From Paulownia fortunei (Eukaryota; Streptophyta; Magnoliopsida; Lamiales; Paulowniaceae), in contig CM033116.1 in assembly GCA_019321725.1 (NCBI GenBank), forward strand, positions 18,063,869 through 18,127,868: a stretch of DNA of 64,000 bases, written 5' to 3'. This document shows, one piece after another, positions 51,211 to 62,404 of the stretch (the first letter of the stretch is position 1; every line of letters starts with the position of its first letter). Position numbers and translations under genes: made by a program. The notes under the pieces are model-generated. The model saw only the letters and a list, made by a program, of their open reading frames with translations, did no database searches and was not told the origin of the DNA.

Positions 51211-52518
51211 CGCCGGTATTACTGCTCACTCCCTTTCACCATACTCAACCTCGAAATGCAAATGCCCCACTGTATGAAAACTCGCTGAATAGTAGAAATG
51301 GCAATTTTCCCGATTTTGAACATACAAAGCCCATCAACTTGGGGCTTACATTTTTGAATTTTTGTATGGGCCTACCCATTCATACTGGCCCATTTACAAA
51401 AAGCTTAGTATTGTTAGTATTATTATGGATTGAATTTGAGGATAAGGCCTTGGTCTAGCTTCGGGAAGGGATTCACTGATATGCTGCAATTCGTGGATAA
51501 TATATTGGTATATGAACGATGAATAAATTCTTTATTTTTTTTATAAAATAAAATACTTGTCAATCATTCAACCATTCGGTGTATACTACACTAAGTGTAG
51601 AATGGATATTATCGAATATTCGATTAGATTCAAATTTTTACGGAATAACCATATGGATGAATAATGACATTTTTTGTGTGAAGTATTTTGTGTCAATTTT
51701 TTTTTTTGTGAGGGCTTTAGCTATTATAATGACAAAAATCAAAATTTAGCCCAAAAAATAATAATATTAATAATCGACGAATAAAGTGCTATTAAATGCG
51801 TTGTATGTGACGACTAAAGTTGTCATTTTTCATTATTCGTAATAAAATGCCTATTACAAATATAAATTTAAAACTATAACTTGATTAACTATTGGTAACT
51901 AAAGTATCATTTTGTTATAAAACATGTTGGTTTTAGCAATACCATATTTGTTACCAACAATGATCATATTGCAACATAAAGTCTTTTTGTTACCAAATTA
52001 TCCAAAAATTCAAAAGCCATTACAGCAACCTTTAGGGTGGGAGTGATCATATTGAATGTACTTCTATGCTAAAATCTGATCTGACATGCTAATTAAGTAA
52101 TAGCTTTTGTTGGAGTGTTTTGAAACTCAAACATTTTAAACTACATTTAATTATTTGTGAACTATATGTAAAAAATTATAATGTTGAGATAATTGTTAAT
52201 TTCAAAAATTATTTTTCTGTAAGAATTCTTGTTTTAGTAAACTATTTTTTTTTAATTATTTTAAATTTTAAAGCAAACAAACTTATAAATCCAAAATCGC
52301 TCAAAATTGGTTTTAGTTTTATTTCACAAATATAGCAATTTGAATTTTCTCAAAGAAAAATTCATTATAATTTAATTTGAAACTAGTAAAAAATTTAAAA
52401 TCACACCATGATCACTCTTTTCTACAACCCCAGCCAACCTCCAGCCCATAAAGAATATATATATATATATATTAGTACGAAGAGAGTAGAAAATAGAAAG
52501 AAAAATGGTGAAAAGGAA

Positions 52519-52563
<45 letters not shown>

Positions 52564-53730
52564 GTATAACGGGAAGCACATTATATTTCGATGGGATAAG
52601 TGTTATATTTCATTGTTCAATATTAAATTCTGTTGTCCAAAGGGGTAAGTTGACTCATAGTTAGAGATGCAAATTAAATATATTTTATACATGTTTGGAA
52701 GCACTTTTAAAATAAAAATATATCTATAAAATAAATTTTTTAATATAGATTTTTTTTAAAAATACTTATAAATATTGTTAAATATTTGGTAAAAATGTAC
52801 TTTAATGTCCATTTAGTAGAAGTGTAAGAAAAGAAATTTAAAAGGTACAATTTTGGACTTCTTCAAAATAAACTTTTGAAAAAATGACTTATTTTTAAAA
52901 TTTATTTAAAAATAATTATAAAACACATAATTTTTTTTACAAATGAACTTTCATATCTAAAAGTTCATTTGGAATGGATTTCCAAACACCCTCTTTACCC
53001 TTAAAAAAAAGATTAAAATAAAGGAAAAAAAAACAAAAAAAATTATGGAAATCAAATGCAAATTCCTGTCTTTAGTCACTATTTCCCCATTAAAAAAGAA
53101 AACAAAAATTTTATTTAAAAGGAAAAAAAAAAAAAAAAAAAGAAGGGCGACAATTAAGGGCAACATATGGTTCAGTTCGATTTCCATTAACCTAATATGC
53201 TCATTGTACGTTTGGCTCTTTGAATATTTCAGTTACCCAAAATACAGATTACCTACTTTGCAAGAAAAACAGAAATCAAAGCTTCTGCCCAGATCTCTAT
53301 CACATCAGAAAAAATCACAAGTAATATTCATTCATTCTTGATTTTTACTATTTTGTTTGCACGTCTTGTTTCAATTAATTCCATTTCATCTTTATCAGAA
53401 GTTCGTTCTTATTAAAAATTTGTTTGTGCCCTCGATCACTCCCTGCATTTCTGTGCCTCTCATGCATGGCTTTTTTATCTTTTCTTTGCTTTTGCACATG
53501 CATAGACTGTACTCGATTTATAATTTTCTTGCACGCAACGACTGTGTGCTCAATTGCTTTGCACATTTGTGTGTATCTCACGAGTGTAATAACCGAGAAC
53601 ATTTGTGTAGTTTCATTCATGCATGTTTAAAACAAATCAATTTATTGCAAATATTGTGTGTTATGTATTCCATCATCGACGATTAATGTGTGTGTGTTTT
53701 TTTTGTCGATGTAGGAGAAATTAATTTAAG
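51211..53730. promoter_or_regulatory. Divergent promoter region between SCC4 and the reticulon gene
   Basis: SCC4 (minus) and the reticulon gene (plus) are divergently arranged across 2.5 kb. On the reticulon side there is a (AG)20 microsatellite (52522-52561) and an (AT)n run (52458-52471). A probable non-coding leader exon ends near 53319 (atcacaa|gtaatatt), with its acceptor at about 53713-53714 (gtcgatgtag|gagaaatt), 17 bases before the reticulon ATG. The open frames around 53357-53686 fall in this 5' UTR intron. No other gene is seen. Confidence 0.45.
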
Positions 53731-55579
53731 ATGGATCATGATTTTTCTGAATCATCAGAGGAAATGGTTCATGATGAAGATGGACATCAAGAAAAAGTTC
53801 ATCTCTTTGGCCGCCAGAAACCAGTGCACTCTGCCCTTGGTGGTGGCAAACGTATGTTTCCACTGATCTTGTTTCATTCTTCCAAATTTTTCGATTCTAT
53901 TTTTACTTCATTGTGTGTGTGAATGAATGTATGATGGAACAAGAACCAAGATTCTACGTTTAGGAAAGCGAGAAAAAGCACTTAAATTTAAAAACTATGT
54001 GCAATAAACAAAAGAAGTAGACAAACTAGAAATACGTATGTATGAATGGGTGAATATACATGTGTATGCATACACAATAGATGCATAAGCAAGTATATGA
54101 TTGCAAGAATGAATCATTTGTAAAATTATGAAATCTACGGGTTCTGCCCTGAAAATCAAAATTTGGATGGTTTAGTTTCCAAAATGAAAATAGGTGTTTT
54201 TGTCCCGCATTAAAGCATCTACATAAACTGATAATGGTATAGTGTGTCTATGCCTAGAGTGTAAAAGCCAACTCTGATAATGAATGAAAAGTGCTATTCA
54301 AGATATGTTATCTTCTTCATTAGAATTTCTATATTGGCTTCATACTGCTGTTAATGAAGCTAGACTAGTGGTGAGGTTGACAAACTTCAAGTTATCTTAT
54401 TTCTCTACCTCATCTGAAACACTGCAACGGTTATTTTCAGCTGCGGATGTGATTCTGTGGCGGAACAAGCAGATTTCTGCAGCTTTGCTAGCCGGTTCAA
54501 CTGTCATATGGCTCCTATTCGAATGGATAGGCTATTATCTGATTCCTTTCATTTGCCATTCTCTCATACTGTCTTTGGCATCTTTGTTCTTGTGGTCGAA
54601 CCTCTCCTTCTTTGTTAACAAGTAAAGTATCTTACCTTCAGTTCCTACTATCATATTAAGGATTTTGTGGCTCTATACGACCCTTGTGAAACTGAGAGTA
54701 TTGGTTTTTCTGTGGTTGGCTTCCTGGATAGGTCACCTATTAACTTCCCAGAGATTGCATTGCCAGAGGATTTGTGCATGAGTATTGCTCTCTTACTAAG
54801 GGACAGATGCAACAAGGCTATTGGTTACTTCTGGGAAGTGGCTTCAGGAAAGGATTTGAAGAAGTTCCTCTCTGTAACTCTCTTTATTCCCCCTTGAGCT
54901 TCTTAACATAGTACTATTTCTTAACATAAGTTTAGCTTTAAAGAGTGTGCTGAGCTTCCATTCCATCAGCTTATGTTATCTGTAATATTACAGGCAATTT
55001 TGGCCCTATGGGTTGTCTCTGTTGTTGGCAGCTGGTTCGACTTCTTGACCATTGTATACATCAGTGAGTGTTCTTGTGTACCCTGTTCTCTTGAATGTTT
55101 ATGGGCATGAAATACATCTACAGTTTAGCAATGAAATCCACACGATGAAAAATTTACTCCATTTATTGTTCATTACTTGTGCTTGATCTTCTAGCATGCT
55201 GCTTAAAGTAAATAGGATAAATCCAATCTTCTGGTTTACACTAGATTTAGGTTGCTCTTTCCTTAACCGATTGATAAATTTCGAGGACGAAAAACGAAAA
55301 TAGAAGAAAAGATAACAAATATTACAAAAAATTTACATCTAACATGTCAAGCTTATGAAGTTTTAAACTAGCAAGACTAATGATAGTGCATGTTTTCTGC
55401 TGGCAGTTTTTGTGATGATACTGACAATGCCCCCGTTGTACGAGAAGCATGAAGATCAAGTGGATACTTATGCTAAGAAGGCAAAAGCCAAACTCAAGAG
55501 ACAATACAGCACGTTGGATGAAAAAGTTCTTCAGAAATTACCAAAAGTTCCTTTCATTACAGACAATAAGCAGCACTGA
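53731..55579 (+). CDS. Reticulon-like protein B (RTNLB), 5 exons
   Basis: ER membrane protein whose two hydrophobic hairpins wedge into one leaflet and bend tubular ER and desmotubules (family knowledge). Exons: 53731-53851, 54441-54621, 54732-54873, 54994-55063, 55407-55579; all GT-AG and in phase, giving 228 aa. Residues 1-40 are an acidic N-terminus with the plant signature HLFGRQKPVHSALGGGK. The reticulon domain starts PADVILWRNKQISAALLAGS; hairpin 1 is about 52-98, a hydrophilic loop about 100-146 contains GYFWEVASGKDLKKFL, and hairpin 2 is about 147-185 (LALWVVSVVGSWFDFLTIVY). The Lys-rich tail has no KKxx signal. At 228 aa it is at the short end for plant RTNLBs. The exact subfamily number is not assigned. 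The gene is convergent with the Ycf54 gene 1 kb downstream. Confidence 0.93.
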
Positions 55580-55668
55580 TGAAGATCCAAAACCTATTAT
55601 GCTTTAGGACAAGGGATCTTTTGTGGTTGAAGATCCAAAACTTAATTATGCTTTAGGACAAGGGGTCT
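55580..55668 (+). repeat. 48 bp tandem duplication in the reticulon 3' UTR
   Basis: tgaagatccaaaacctattatgctttaggacaaggg (55580) is repeated at 55628 as tgaagatccaaaacttaattatgctttaggacaaggg. It begins immediately after the stop codon, so the protein is unaffected. Confidence 0.85.
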
Positions 55669-56618
55669 GTCTTTACATTTTTAGGGTTCTTTGCAGTGTT
55701 ACAACCAGTATTAAATTTTGTCAGTTAATTGCTTTTCTGTTTCAATTGGGTGGCAATGACCAATTAACAATCTTGTTTCGTCATGCCTAACTCAGTTTAT
55801 AATTACTTTTCATGTTATACACTAGTAGAGTTCATGTACTTATTGTACTCATTTCATTCTTGTCTACACATAAGAGCAAGTTTGATTTTAGTAATAGCCT
55901 TATACATTGGAAACAACAGACACCCGTTACTGTGGACAGGAAACTGACATAACTCTCATCTATTTCTGCAAACTCTGCAGCATGGTTGGAGGGTTACAAC
56001 TAAGGAAGCAAAGTGAAATGGTTGACAGCATGGGAAGCACAGGAGAAATAAATTTGTAGGGCACAAGATACTTATATTTTCTCCTTTTGCAGCCCAAGAG
56101 GTTGCTTATCAAAAGTTAAGACAACATCACCAAAGCTTATGAAATCGACCAATCATAAAATCTGCTGCGCTTGGACCACATTGCTATCATCGTCTAGAAT
56201 CTTGGTAGGGTGCAAGTTCATTTACTTTCAGACATGCTACTCTACATCACCAGTAATCCGTAAAAAGTACATTCCTATAAACAATCAAGTCTAAAGAGTA
56301 TCTGGAGAACTACTGGAGCATTTGTTGCAGCACCGGAGCTATATCTTAAGATGTATGGTTCAACTTGCTTTACTTTTCATGTCATGTGTGAGACACAAAG
56401 CCAGAGCATTAGTGTTTCATTTAATGTACTCGTCCAGGCTAACCTTAACAGCATAGTAGTAGTTAGAACTACTGCAGTAGTATTGAACAAATCTCAATTG
56501 TCTTAAGACATGCATGTTCCTCCGAATTTCTATAAATGAATCTACATACCATCTCTTAAGCTAACAAACAGAAGCTACTGTAATGCACACTTACAAAAAT
56601 TGAAAAAGGCATCGCTCT
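55669..56618. other. Convergent spacer between the reticulon and Ycf54 genes
   Basis: This holds the 3' untranslated ends of both genes; reticulon sequence probably ends near 55880 and Ycf54 3' UTR reaches down from 56618. No gene or repeat was recognised. Confidence 0.4.
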
Positions 56619-57718
56619 TCATACCTTTAATGTTTTGGGGGGAAGGAAGGGCTCCCACCATCCAAATTCGTACTTGGGATAAGGAGCTGTCCACTTTTCT
56701 GGCTTTTCAAACTCGAGATCAACAGGATTGGAAGCCAAAGCTTCTTCTAGACTGTCAGCTTCAAAGCTCTCTTGCAGAACTCGATCTAGTCTTAATTTCA
56801 TGAACCTACATGCATATACAGACCACTCAGAAGAATTGAAATGATCCCAATTATCCATACACTTACAAGCACATTAAAGTTTGTAGATAAACTTCTTGGT
56901 TTTGCAATATTATGATTATTCGTAAGGTTGTCAAAAGAACTATGATATGAGACATAACAATAAGCCTATGATTACGAAGCACAAACAAGTAAAAGGAAAC
57001 CAATAAGATGCATTTCACATAGTCATAGTGTTTTAGGCGAAAAACTTTAGCAAACAATGTATATATTGATAAAATTCAAAGGGCAGCTCATACGTGATCC
57101 AAGTGCCATTAGTCGAAACAAGAGAAACTGCAGGCCTCTTGAGTCTCTTGGTAATGTTAGGGAACTTGTCCAAGAACTTGGGTTCGATCACAAGCCAGAA
57201 ATCCTGCTCCTTGTTCCGCTCCCCATAATTTCGAAGGCGCTCCGACAATAGCTCCTTGAAATGCTCCTCCTCATCCAACATAAACTTAGCATTCGCCACA
57301 ACAAAATGATACTTCTTGCTCCCAGCTTCTTCTTCTTCCTGTTCTCTCCAAAGTAAAATCAAGAATCACCAGAGTCAAAAAACACTTACCATCAAACTCA
57401 ATACATAAAACAAAACAATAGCAACTCAGCCTGCCAAAGCACTAATCTTGATAAAGTTAACCAATATTCAAATGGGATATGGGAAAATGTTACAGAATCA
57501 AACTGGCAGACCTTTTCAGTGGGATTAGAGGAATCAACCGCGGCTACTGCTCTTTTCACAGAGGTGGTCAATTTCCAGCAGCTGCTGCTGATAGGATTTG
57601 AAGATTTCAAGAAAGGTTTAGTTGCTGGAAGTAGGAAAGGTTTGATGGGATTGTGGGTGGGGGCATTCAGTAGCTGGCTACCCCAAGAGCCAAGATTCAG
57701 AGTAGTAGAAGCTAACAT
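56619..57718 (-). CDS. YCF54: Chloroplast Ycf54-like protein (Mg-protoporphyrin IX monomethyl ester cyclase subunit)
   Basis: Ycf54 (LCAA in tobacco) is needed for the aerobic cyclase (CHL27/CRD1) that forms the fifth ring of chlorophyll (family knowledge). Exons, minus strand: 57718-57512, 57338-57094, 56805-56619; GT-AG and in phase, giving 212 aa, close to the Arabidopsis protein (about 211). Residues 1-~65 are Ser/Thr/Pro-rich, a plausible chloroplast transit peptide. The Ycf54 domain runs from KKYHFVVANAKFMLDEEEHF through EQDFWLVIEPKFLDKFP and RPAVSLVSTNGTWITFMKLR to SLEEALASNPVDLEFEKPEK and APYPKYEFGWWEPFLP. A TGA lies in frame just upstream of the chosen ATG. The last codons read AAG|GTA TGA, which is also a good splice-donor sequence, so an alternative C-terminus is possible. 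Confidence 0.93.
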
Positions 57719-59232
57719 GGCTGCCAAGAATCAGTTGCTTTTGTCTGAAAGGGTAAAAAAAAAAAGGAGCACCAGCCTCTCAACACTTTTATTCAATCAG
57801 CTGTAGAGTAGGAATGGTGAAAGAAAGAAGATAAGAGGGCCAAAGGGGAAAAATACAAGAGACAACCAACCAACCTTATCCGCCTTCTTTTCCCATTCCC
57901 CTTATGGCCCTGCACTAGTTTTCCAAAATAAACCCCTGCTGTTGTACAAATTATTGTGTTCTTGACCCCTTTGTCCCACAAAGAGCCCACAGTTTTTTGG
58001 CTGGCTAAACTTCCCTTACGCTATGTGGTACCTCAGATTTCTGTGAGGAAAGGGTAAAAAAAAGACTAAAAAAAATCAAGCATAATATACCATCATTATT
58101 CTTTTAGAAAAATAAATCTACGCCCATGTATAATGAGTCATCAATCAAGCTAGTTTAATTTCGTTTGCCACTTGATTGATTGGATGTGGTAAAACCGCGT
58201 CTAGATTAGAATTTTTCTAAATTAGGTGGGTTTTTTTCCTTTTTCTTTTTTCTTTTTTTTTTAAGGAGTCCCCTTTTTTCTTTTTCATTTTTTTTTTCAT
58301 AATTTGGATTTTTTTTCCGTCATTCAGTTGAGAAACCAGTATATATCCATCCATTCCCCAAGCAAACAAAATCATGGAGTCAAGTGTTTCCTTTGCAAAG
58401 AGCCTATTTGCTTCATTTCTTGTAAGCCATTTACAACATTCGTGGTTTTTCAAAAGTCATCCATGTGAAGGCAGCAAGAAACTAATTCGGCGCTGGAGAC
58501 ACTGGATTTGTAACATAGAAGCAAGTGATCCTTATCAACTCTATAAGGTAAGTGATTCAAACTTGGGCGATTCTTGCTAAAGTAGGATAGTGATCCTTCA
58601 AAGATAGGTAAACAATCCAATAAACGGGGAATGAAGCACTGGCTTTATTTTGATAGTTGAAAGCTGTGGCTTCAAACTTGCCACCATTACCTCCACTAGA
58701 CGTACTGGCTCGAGCTAATATATCCACCATGTCGATAGCATTTAGGTATATGTTCTATGGTGCACAAGTGTGTTGTTCTCAGTAACCCTTTAGATTAGAC
58801 GGGAACAAAGCTTTTTTATCAGTCACCCCCTTGATCCAAGGCACTAAGAACAATACACCCCAGTCCATCCAAGAATTACAACAGCATTTATAACATCAAC
58901 AATAATTATAAACATACACCACAAGATTTACAACATATGTAACAAGATTGATACAGAATAACCAAAAGCAGCCGTTGATCTATCGCTTGGATGCAGTCAT
59001 TCTGCCATTTGAGATGATTAAGACAATGTGCAACAGCCAAGGTTGTATTAACCACTTCATGTCCAAAAAATGCAAAAACTATTGTATCTGGTTCAAATGC
59101 AATATGAGGAATTGAGGAAAGAATATTTGTCAATTTTACTTATACGAACAAAATAGAAGGTTTTGATACAAAAAAATTTCAGTATTGTGAAAACTGAAAC
59201 ATACAAGCTTATTCAAATAAATAAATCAGAAA
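57719..59232. promoter_or_regulatory. Ycf54 promoter region and L17 3' flank
   Basis: The first part (57719 to ~58200) is the 5' UTR and promoter of the minus-strand Ycf54 gene. The last ~300 bases are probably 3' UTR of the L17 gene. Between them is a T-rich tract (58225-58320). A 68-codon plus-strand frame (58374-58580, MESSVSFAKSLFASF...) follows a tatata sequence but resembles no known family and is not called a gene. Confidence 0.4.
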
Positions 59233-62200
59233 TCAGACGAGCTCAATGTAAGCCATAGGTGCATTATCCCCCCGCCTTGGTAAAGTTCTGATTATCCTAG
59301 TATATCCTCCCTCTCTGTCCCCATATCTCTCCTCAACCTCAGCAAACAATGCATGAACTATTTGCTTTTCATAGATAAAGCCAAGGGCTTGCCTTCTCTT
59401 GTGTAGAGAGCCATCCTTAGCGAGTGTGACCATTTTGTCAACGTACTTTCTAATTGCACTAGCTCTGGCTCTTGTGGTCTTTATGCGACCATACTTAAGA
59501 AGTTGAGTTGTCAAGCCCCGTATAAGAGCCCGGCGCTGGTCAGGGGGCCTGTTAAGTTTTGGCACCTTCCTCCCATGCCTCATGGCAAAAAATCGGCCAC
59601 CATTGTCAACCACAGTGAAACAATGCTCAAAACTTGTTGAATCTGCAATGTTGCAAGCCACTATACTGAATAAGGATGAGCAAGAAATTTTCTCTCAATA
59701 TTTGACGCAGCACATAACAGGTCAAATTTAAGCACAATAATCTCTAATTCAACTGTGAGGGTGTATTTCGATGCTGCCAAATGCGATTTAAGACTATGTT
59801 TCACATAATGGAATTGGGACCTCAAAAGTAAAAAAAAATCAATTCAAATTTGAGCAAAATGTCTCTACTAAAAATACAAGACCCTTGCCAATAGTACAAA
59901 AGCAATGAAAATGGACCTATTATAAAATCATTGAATCTAAATAACCTTGCAAGCAGCACTTGCAGATACAATTTCTTTTTCTATTGATTTCATATCTTCG
60001 TTAAGCCACTATCTGTCAAAATAAGCCTGATATTAAATCCACTAAATGAAAGAATCGAATCCTTTTTATCTCCATTTCAAAAACAAAGTATGAAATTGGA
60101 AGAGAGCAAAGACATGTCATGCACCTGATCGTTGGCTCAGGATAACTAGAAAAATTACACAATTCAGCATAAATGGCTTCAAGTTTATGCTAATATAAGT
60201 CTACATATTTTGTACTAAACACAAACCAAACACACCACTAACATCGATTACTATCAACAAACCACATAAGAACTTCCAATGAGAAAAGGAAAATGGTCTC
60301 TGGTTTTAACCAAACATAATTTCAAGAACCAAATAAAATCACAGACTGGAGATAACAAGTAACTAACATAATTATTGTTACAGAAAGTATATTTATAGGA
60401 CAAAAACTAGTAACTAGGAGTGTAAAACTAAGGTCTTGTAGACATTCAAAAGTCATTAAACAATTCAATTAAATTCAAATTGATTGCAATCGTTTCTAAT
60501 TCCAATTTCTAAGCCTCAGTACAAAATATAATACTCAAGCTATCTTTAACAAAATGATCAAATTGGGCCTCAGAACTTGAACTCTTGAAATTTAATTGAA
60601 ATTCAAAAAAATACAGGGCCTAGCAAATACTGCAATGCAAAAATTCAGAATTTGTCTATCATTGTGCCATTGAATCTATCTTTTTCCCTTTTTTCAGAAT
60701 GAAATAAGTGAAACAACCTTGAAATTAATGATTCTACTTCTATGTGAAGCCACACTTATGAGCATTTTATTATCAACAGATATGAAATGTAATCCGACTT
60801 AAATTATCGTTTCAATATAAAGAATCCTCTCTTTGACAAAGAGACTCAATAAAGGTGAACACGCTGTAGGTGGGGGTTGGGAATTGTAGAGGAGAAGGGG
60901 ACAGAGGCATGGAACCTACTCTGTCACTAGCTTAATATAGTCACAAGCTTAAGTCAATATTGCCAAGAACTATAAAAGCAACAATATCATATGGTTTAAT
61001 ATATAAGAAATCAACATGAAAATTCCTAACTGTTTCTAGGTAACAGCCCTAGAATGAGATCTGGTTAGAAAAGAGAAAGGTGCTCTAGTCCTTAGACTTC
61101 TTAAAAAATGTAACTCCAAAATTAAATTAAAGCATTATCATGTTGATACTGTGGTGGTTATAATAAGTTATTAGCAAAAATTGGATTAGCCCAACTTAAA
61201 AATAACCAAATAGCGCAGACAGAATAACCAGTGGATGGATGTAAAGCCTAAATCTTGATGTCGTTTCGAATTCACACAACAATCATATAAACATGAAAAC
61301 ATACATAGGCATAACAATAGAATTTCTTTTTCTATTTTATCGGTGAGGTTTTTTTTTTTTTTGGGTGAGGGTTGAGGCGGTGGTGTTAAGAAAAGTGTAT
61401 TTACAATAACAAATTCATGGACAATTACAGGAAAAATTGAGTGCATCAATCATTACATGAATGAATCTAAACAACTTTGCAAAAAACGCATGCCTATACA
61501 ATCTAGCAATTGATTCTATTTCTTCAATAAGACACTCTCACAACCAGATTTTTCTACACAATACTGACTTCATCCCTGCAAATTCTGCAGTGTACTACTA
61601 TTTCTGGATTCTCTCTTTTAACATATACTGAAACTGAAATGACATCTGCTTTGTCTGTGAGTAAATCAAACTATCCTTGACTTCAATAGAGTTTAGCATA
61701 AACTCTTCCAAGTCTAAGCTAATCATATATATCATATATACACAAAACTACATATCATGTGGACAAGAACTAGAAAAGCTGAAAACGCATACATTTTACC
61801 ATCCAAACCCACACTCAGCTAATGTTCATAGAATTCCAACAGAAAAAAAACAAGAAGCTCTGGTCCCTTATTCTTAATAAACACAACTCTGATGGAAAAA
61901 GTTTATAACTGCAACAATGATCACCAGTAATTAGCACAAAATGCAAGCTATCAACAATAACCCAACTTTTTTAGAACAACACAACCAAATTTAACAGCAA
62001 AACCAACCATGAAAAACATCAAAACCCACATTTTGTAGCCATTCATAACCTCGCAAAGCAGCACATATTCCATTTTCGTCGAGACATTAACTCGAAAACA
62101 TGCATAAGCATAGCAATTGTAAAAGCAAACAGATATATACATATACAATTATATATATTATACCAAACTATAAAAGGGAAAAAAATGTTGTACCCTGAGC

Positions 62201-62404
62201 GGAAGAGAGGGACAGCAGCGGGTGCAAAGGAGCGAGACCCACAAAGGAATTGAGAGGTTTCGGGCCGGATTTGGGCCTGGAAAGCCTGAGCCGAGAAGGG
62301 GAGGGCCTGTTTGGGAAGCACACGGAAGGGCCAGAAGGAGATGCGCTAATGGAAGGGAGGGCGGCCCGAAGAGAAGACAAACTCCATGTACAAGAAGAGG
62401 CCAT
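59233..62404 (-). CDS. RPL17: 50S ribosomal protein L17, chloroplastic (bL17c), 2 exons
   Basis: Bacterial-type L17 of the plastid 50S subunit, near the peptide exit tunnel (family knowledge). Exons, minus strand: 62404-62194 and 59642-59233, joined by a 2.55 kb GT-AG intron in phase, giving 206 aa, near the Arabidopsis chloroplast L17 (about 211). Residues 1-~70 are Ser/Pro/Arg-rich with the plant motif [18 protein letters not shown], a transit peptide. A bridge [16 protein letters not shown] follows, then a complete bL17 domain from Met91: [48 protein letters not shown], and [20 protein letters not shown] ending IELV. Plastid rather than mitochondrial targeting is inferred from these plant-specific leader motifs. 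An in-frame extension upstream of the ATG is open, but MASSC fits a transit peptide start. The intron shows nothing recognisable. Confidence 0.95.

Noticed and set aside
58374..58580. 68-codon ORF (MESSVSFAKSLFASF...) following a tatata motif
   Set aside because: No recognisable domain, no evident splice partner, and it lies between the Ycf54 promoter and the L17 3' flank; chance ORF is more likely.
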